Position numbers and translations under genes: made by a program. A stretch of 64,000 bases of DNA from NCBI RefSeq assembly GCF_029227915.1, contig NC_079878.1:9982001-10046000 (forward strand), in the 5' to 3' direction. The DNA comes from Hydractinia symbiolongicarpus. Taxonomy: Eukaryota; Cnidaria; Hydrozoa; Anthoathecata; Hydractiniidae. The notes beneath the pieces are model-generated. The model saw only the letters and a list, made by a program, of their open reading frames with translations, did not search any database and was not told the origin of the DNA. This document shows positions 59,001-64,000 of this stretch, in pieces (within the stretch, counting starts at the first letter, position 1; every line of letters begins with the position of its first letter).

Positions 59001-61440
59001 ATAACTTTTAATTCTCACAACCTAAACCGTAACCTTCTCATGACTCACATCTCCTATTTAATATCACATACATATCATAAATTTTGTATGCGAACATTCT
59101 TATGATGAATAGTAAGTCAAAAATAGTGCTCGTACAATGTGTGGCTCTGAAAAGAAAATGTAATAAATCATGTGTAAAAAGAATGACGCAACGCCGAAAT
59201 ATTGAGGATTTAATATAGCTTAGTTGCGTTTAGATTTTTTACCCATATTTTTTACGTTAACAATACGTTACAATAACAAGATAATTATTAGCCAAAACAT
59301 TCATGTTTAGCCACATCATGCTGACGTAATCAAATTCCGTTATACTTTAGCTTTTGTTTCTTACAATAAGAGTGATAATTATATTTAGCTTATAACAATT
59401 GTGTTGCCTAATTCGAGTTAGTACTGATGTAAAAAATTGTAGTCTGGTCATAGACAATCTTAAAAATATCCATACTACAGAAATAGATTTTTCAATAGCA
59501 AAAAAACGAATCGGAACTAAACGGCCACTGTCGTCTGTGAACTGTTAGAATATCCTAAATACGTCATACAAGCCGTCATCGACTAATTAATATCAACATA
59601 AGAGGGATATGCTACAATTTAAATAATTGACTTTCAATTAAATAAAAATGGTTGAACAGAAGAAAATAAACAAACGTTCGTAATTTCTTAATTAACACGC
59701 ACTTGCAAGTTTATACCATTTTCTCGCTCTGAAAAGTTTCACCCCTGGAAGAAGACAGACACACATTTTTAGATGGGGGCCTAATTTTGTGTGTTAAGTT
59801 CCTCTTCAAATCATAGGGTGGCACCATTTTTAATTAGCTCCACAATGGTGTGTGTTTTTATAAACACTAATTAACTCGTAATTGTTCATAAGTTTAATAA
59901 CGGCTCAGAGTCGTTAATAAGGCGTTTGTCAGCACGAAAAATAAAATGGAAAGAGGAACAATGTATCCGATTTTATTTTATTTTTTGCTTTGCGTAATCA
60001 TTTTTTTATCAAAACATAATATTGAAGACTTCACTTGTTAATTTAAAGATTAACAAATTATACAGAAATTTTTTCAGGATTTTATCTTTGGAAAAGCTGT
60101 TGTATTATAGTTTTTCCACGCCCCTGCGTTTATCTTCAGTTTCTGCATCATTGCTACGTCTGGTCAGTTTGATTTCTATCTATATTACCATTGTATGTAA
60201 ATTAACGCCTACATTCACCTATATGTGTGGCTGTGTGATAAATGTTTTTTAGGGGGATGAAATATTGTATTCGGAAAATAAACTATTCTGTACAAGCCAA
60301 AACTAAGTTAAACAATAATTATAAGAAATAAATATAGAAGAGTTTTTGTAGAACGGACAATCAAATTGTTTCGTGTGGCAGTGGTAACGTCAAAATCACC
60401 GCAAGATCGCTGAGATAATATTCCAATTTTATGTAATTTACTGGAAGATAAGGAAGCTGAAAAATGCAGAACGCATGCTGCAACGGTGTGGAAATGTGTT
60501 CCTTTAGTGTTTGTCGGAGGAGACTTTAAAACAGGAATGGAAACCTGGACCTTTAAAATTAGTAGGATAGCAAGTGATGTGAAGACTAAAGTGCAAAAAT
60601 GGTTACCTCAACTCAGGCTGATATGAAAGTAGATCAAAATAATCTCTAGTGGTTCTTCCACCATACTTTTTTTTTGAAGCTGACTAAATTTTAAAATTCC
60701 ATGCAATAAAAATCATATGAAAATTATATTCTTAGTAGCCCGTTTTTCTGAAATTTACTTCAAGGCTGATACCAGCTAACATTTAGAGTGGCGACAATAA
60801 AAGACCTACAACATTGAACTTAAATTATTTTTGTCTAGGATAACAAAAAAGTTAATTACTAAATAAGAAATTTGACATCGACTTCATCGATTTCATCGAC
60901 TCCTCAGTGTCAACTTATGTGGTCTGATTAAAAAAGGTCGACATTTATATATACAAACACACAAATCGACTTGTCATGTTTTTTATAATTGACTTAAAAA
61001 CAGCATCACTTTAAAAACGGACATTAGGTGACACCATTGCGTCTTTCAAAAATTGTCCTTCTCTTTTAATATAGGTTACTTTATTTTTTTAAGAATGTTA
61101 AATTGTTTTTTTCATACACTTCCTTCCTTGCCGACAATGTTTCAGCTGCGACAAAAACAAGAAATTGCCATGTTGGAGCAACAATTTGAAGAGAATTACC
61201 ACTAAATATATCGCTAATAGTATGTAATTAGACCAGGCGTCCCTCTACATGAAGCTATTAGTTCAATGAAAAGACCATGTCCTTCTTGTGTGTTGTTTTT
61301 TATGCATAATTTCAACAATATTCTCCAAAGCGTTGTTGAAAACATCCTACGATGGTGTGTATGCGCTCCAATTACCTTCCTTTGTACACTTAAAACCTGA
61401 CAGACACAAATAAGGAACAATTTTATTAATATTATATATT
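56005..61440. other. Long region without a convincing gene
   Basis: AT-rich. It includes a 19-bp T tract at about 58288 and a fragment of the 30.4/40.6-kb MITE near 60385-60445. At 61146-61205 a good acceptor (ATGTTTCAG) precedes a short frame QLRQKQEIAMLEQQFEENYH ending in TAA, which could be a terminal exon of an unseen gene. No further exons were found to support it. Confidence 0.4.
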
Positions 61441-61451
61441 GACATGAGCAG

Positions 61452-61566
61452 TATAGGAGAGGTTGGAAATATATATTTAACGAGTTAGTTGTTTGTTTTG
61501 ATCGTGAAGGAAAAGACAGTGTTTTTCACACATTTTCAGAAAGTGAATTTGGAAGCATATTTAAAG
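61452..61566 (+). CDS. Candidate single exon, unknown protein
   Basis: Frame reads YRRGWKYIFNELVVCFDREG, then KDSVFHTFSESEFGSIFK, ending at AAAG|GTAAAA, a fair donor. A GAGCAG acceptor lies just upstream but its pyrimidine tract is poor. The amino-acid mix looks coding against an AT-rich background. No family recognised and no partner exon identified, so it may be a fragment. Confidence 0.2.
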
Positions 61567-62566
61567 GTAAAACAATCGTTTTTATTTTTGTAACTAGTTG
61601 TATATTAATTTGCATTTTATTATCAAAAATGTCATTAGCGTAGGCTAACGATGTCTTGGAATTATATTAGCTACACTGTCTATGGGATTATAATGGGATT
61701 TTAAATATTTTTGTGGCTTTTATTCTCAAAAAAAACCCCGGCATTGTAATTAGCAACATAAAACTTGAATCTTCTTTTACGCTTTAGCTATGGGATCAGG
61801 CTTGTCTTTATTTCAATTAGCGCAAATTGAGTCGACCTTAAAATGTTGCAGTGATTTTATATAAAAGCATCTAGTTATTATGAAAATACTTTGCTGGCAT
61901 AGTAAATACCACGTCAAACTCTTAAAAATCTTTTACTTAGACATGTCAATGTTCCTTCGAATATTTTTTTTATCAGAACAACAAGTTCTGTCCTAGCTGG
62001 TATATTTACACATAGATATCCAAGAATAATTTATTTTTGTTTTAAAAATAAAACACAGCAAAATTCAAAACATTACAAAAAAATCAAAAATTTAGACGGT
62101 GCCAAAATAAACAGCGATTAAGGAATCAAAAAAAATTGTAGTCAGGTTGTTTGATGTCATAAACTCTATCTATCCTAGCTAGCTTTAAGTGCAATAACTT
62201 GCCAGGACTATGAAAGATTACATATTACAAGATGAGAACTTAGGGAGACATATATACCAAACAAGCGAAAAGGGCGTTGTACAAACTTTATATTTTCTAG
62301 GAATAACGCATGACAGGCTAATTGCGTTGTTCAAAGGTCTCTTCTGAGTAACTGAAAAAGTTTTTACTGAGATCTTAAAATATAAAACACATAACTTTCA
62401 TTTCGTTTTGTTTCTATGCCATTGCGTTGGACAGGATGTGATTAAGTAGCCAAGAATAAAAATAATATGAAAACTGTCTACCGTTTGAATAAGAAAAAAA
62501 TATCAGAATTTTCCTGCACGCGTAATTGAATAGACATATTGGCAAGACTTCACACAATTTAGACCG

Positions 62567-62574
62567 TATAAAAA
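62567..62574 (+). promoter_or_regulatory. TATA box upstream of the Gremlin-like gene
   Basis: TATAAAAA preceded by GACCG. A start near 62595-62600 would give a leader of about 300 nt before the ATG at 62898, unless the ATTTCTTTCTTTAG at about 62880-62894 is an acceptor that removes it. Confidence 0.4.
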
Positions 62575-62897
62575 TTATAAACAGTCAGGAATTTAACCAC
62601 AGACAACACTAGTAATCTATTTCGGTTCTCATTTTCTATTTATGGTTAAGAAAGCACAATAGGCTATAACAGACATTTATATATTCATCAAAATGTCAGT
62701 GATCAACATTGTTTGTTTTTTTTACTCCCAGAAATTTTCCATAAAAGGGAAATCATATTCTCTTTCTTTTTGAACGCCGAACATTGACTTATTTTATTTG
62801 CAATATAATCCATTTCTTCGTCAAAGGAATTGATGGGGAATGTCGTTCACCACAATATAGTAAATCATGTCCTAAATATATATTTCTTTCTTTAGAA

Positions 62898-63344
62898 ATG
62901 AAGTATTTTGTCGTACCAGCAATATATTTTGTCGTGTTGACAATATGCCATTGCGTTCAATACACAGTGCAATACACAAAGAGGACAGAGCCATCTCAAT
63001 TAGCAAGATTACAGACTGTGGCAGAACCAACACATAAAACTAAACTCAAAATATCTGACGTATCTTCGACCCAAATGAGTTGTATGTTGGTAAAATCCAT
63101 GAAAATAATCAAAATTAAAGGATGCAGGAAGAAAATAATGGAAGATGGATATTGTACAGGACAGTGCAACAGTATTTATGTTCCAAATAAAAAACAACTG
63201 CAGTACGCATCGTCTTGTTTTCCAGCATCTTACGAGAGGAAAACTGTTACTTTAAAATGTGGCAAGCGAGGCAGAAGAAAGTACACTTATGTTACAATCA
63301 AAGCCTGCAAGTGCAGAAGAGCAAAAATTCTTTTTAAACCCTGA
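62898..63344 (+). CDS. grem: Gremlin/DAN-family cystine-knot protein (secreted BMP antagonist)
   Basis: 148 residues in one exon. Gremlins are secreted antagonists that bind BMP ligands outside the cell. The start MKYFVVPAIYFVVLTICHC is a signal peptide. The C-terminal half is a cystine-knot domain: C, 13 residues, GC, then CTGQC followed by NSIYVP, then SC, TVTLKC and ACKC. The CxGxC ring, the GQCNS-Y-P signature and the terminal CxC match Gremlin most closely within the DAN family. The mid region and tail are basic (KCGKRGRRK), fitting heparan-sulphate binding. I chose this ATG because the longer frame upstream (from 62784) has no signal peptide and a probable acceptor lies at 62894. Stop TGA at 63342-63344. 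Confidence 0.85.
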   Translation: MKYFVVPAIYFVVLTICHCVQYTVQYTKRTEPSQLARLQTVAEPTHKTKLKISDVSSTQMSCMLVKSMKIIKIKGCRKKIMEDGYCTGQCNSIYVPNKKQLQYASSCFPASYERKTVTLKCGKRGRRKYTYVTIKACKCRRAKILFKP

Positions 63345-63760
63345 TAAATGGAGAAAATGTGATAAAATAGGAGGATAGAAACTTTTGGAAGGTAACAAGG
63401 TCGATTTCAAATACTTGTATACCACAATGGATGTCAGAGTTAGCACTTGCAAATCATGGCCATTATTACAGCATAAGGCATGGATTATGAAATGTCGTTT
63501 TATGATTGATAGTCCATAATTATATTGCTTAAAAGCTACCAAAAAAGTATAGAGAAACAAAAACCTAGATAAAATGCATTTGGTTTAACAAATCTTATAT
63601 ATATATATATATAAAAAATGTACAGGTAAATATGTATATATACAAAGAAAATATATATATGATATGACTTGTATATAACTGCTGTTCTTCGCAATTTTAT
63701 TTAATACATACTTATGAAAAAGAAACATAGATTTCGTTATTCAAATGTTTAATCTTTTGC
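63345..63760. other. 3' flank of the Gremlin-like gene
   Basis: Includes an (AT)n run at about 63596-63613 and a TATATA-rich stretch to 63665. No perfect AATAAA was seen close to the stop. No other gene. Confidence 0.45.
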
Positions 63761-63811
63761 GTGAAGAATCCAAAATTATTATTAATAGCAGTATTCCCAC
63801 TTTTTATTAAT

Positions 63812-63991
63812 ATGAAAAAACGAAGTGTGCCAAATGTCTTACAAATTGGCTTTGCGTCCAATAAAAACGTTCTGGAAAAACATGCAGAAGCGTATACTTG
63901 TAACGAAATTGTAACGAGGTGTTGCTACCCTTTTAGAAAGTATACAAGGCATTGCGGAATAAAAACAAAAACTGTCTATCCAATGGAATAA
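63812..63991 (+). CDS. Small cysteine-containing ORF, unknown
   Basis: 59 codons from the ATG at 63812, ending TAA. The C-terminal part carries four cysteines in the order C, CC, C (YTCNEIVTRCCYPFRKYTRHC) with basic residues. No clear signal peptide follows this ATG; an in-frame hydrophobic stretch lies just upstream without an ATG, so an upstream exon is possible. It could be a short secreted peptide, an exon, or chance. Confidence 0.2.
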   Translation: MKKRSVPNVLQIGFASNKNVLEKHAEAYTCNEIVTRCCYPFRKYTRHCGIKTKTVYPME

Positions 63992-64000
63992 AAAGTCATC

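Noticed and set aside
59946-60041. Short ORF with signal-peptide-like hydrophobic stretch (MYPILFYFLLCVIIF)
   Set aside because: 31 codons, no downstream domain, no usable donor; hydrophobic AT-rich frames are common by chance.
60414-60626. 65-codon open frame without ATG (VFVGGDFKTGMETWTFKI)
   Set aside because: Starts within a MITE fragment, has no splice signals and no recognised similarity.

Overview
The window is AT-rich animal nuclear DNA with spliceosomal introns and a heavy load of decayed transposons. The closest fit is a cnidarian, probably a hydrozoan. This rests on the mix of Penelope-like, CR1-like LINE, tRNA-SINE, Helitron-like (GACA)n and Polinton relics, and on the protein style of the two recognisable host genes. 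The species cannot be named from sequence alone.

Layout. 1-8.8 kb holds only mobile elements: a Penelope-like fragment with a hammerhead-ribozyme-like motif, a SINE, a LINE with a SINE nested in it, a 2.3 kb inverted-repeat transposon carrying a TTAA-flanked element, and a head-to-tail row of Helitron-like units. 9.0-31.07 kb is one large + strand gene, eIF4G, resolved here into 24 coding exons (about 1,490 residues; the first coding exon is not certain). Its exons encode, in order, a Q-rich PABP-binding N-terminus, an acidic repeat region, the eIF4E-binding motif, MIF4G, MA3 and W2. Its introns host box C/D snoRNA candidates and several transposons, including a 3.5 kb element with a zinc-finger ORF relic.

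31.1-43.9 kb includes a direct tandem partial duplication of the 3' half of eIF4G (copy B, exon 10 onward plus more than 1 kb of downstream flank). Copy B keeps ten exons (1,686 nt) open and with splice sites, but has no start region, lacks the counterparts of exons 20-23, and has a frameshifted last exon. Identity between the copies is mosaic, which suggests gene conversion in the middle. An intronic snoRNA candidate is conserved in both copies.

44-56 kb is a transposon graveyard: a fold-back element, a Polinton-type DNA polymerase B relic, an isolated immunoglobulin-domain fragment, an unclassified ORF relic, a pogo/Tigger-like MITE, a 60-bp minisatellite and Helitron-like elements, one with a perfect 1.1 kb (GACA)n array. 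56-62.5 kb shows no convincing gene. 62.6-63.4 kb holds a single-exon Gremlin/DAN-family cystine-knot gene (a secreted BMP antagonist) behind a TATA box. The two host genes are functionally unrelated (translation initiation and BMP signalling). The most interesting structure is the eIF4G tandem block with its embedded snoRNAs.
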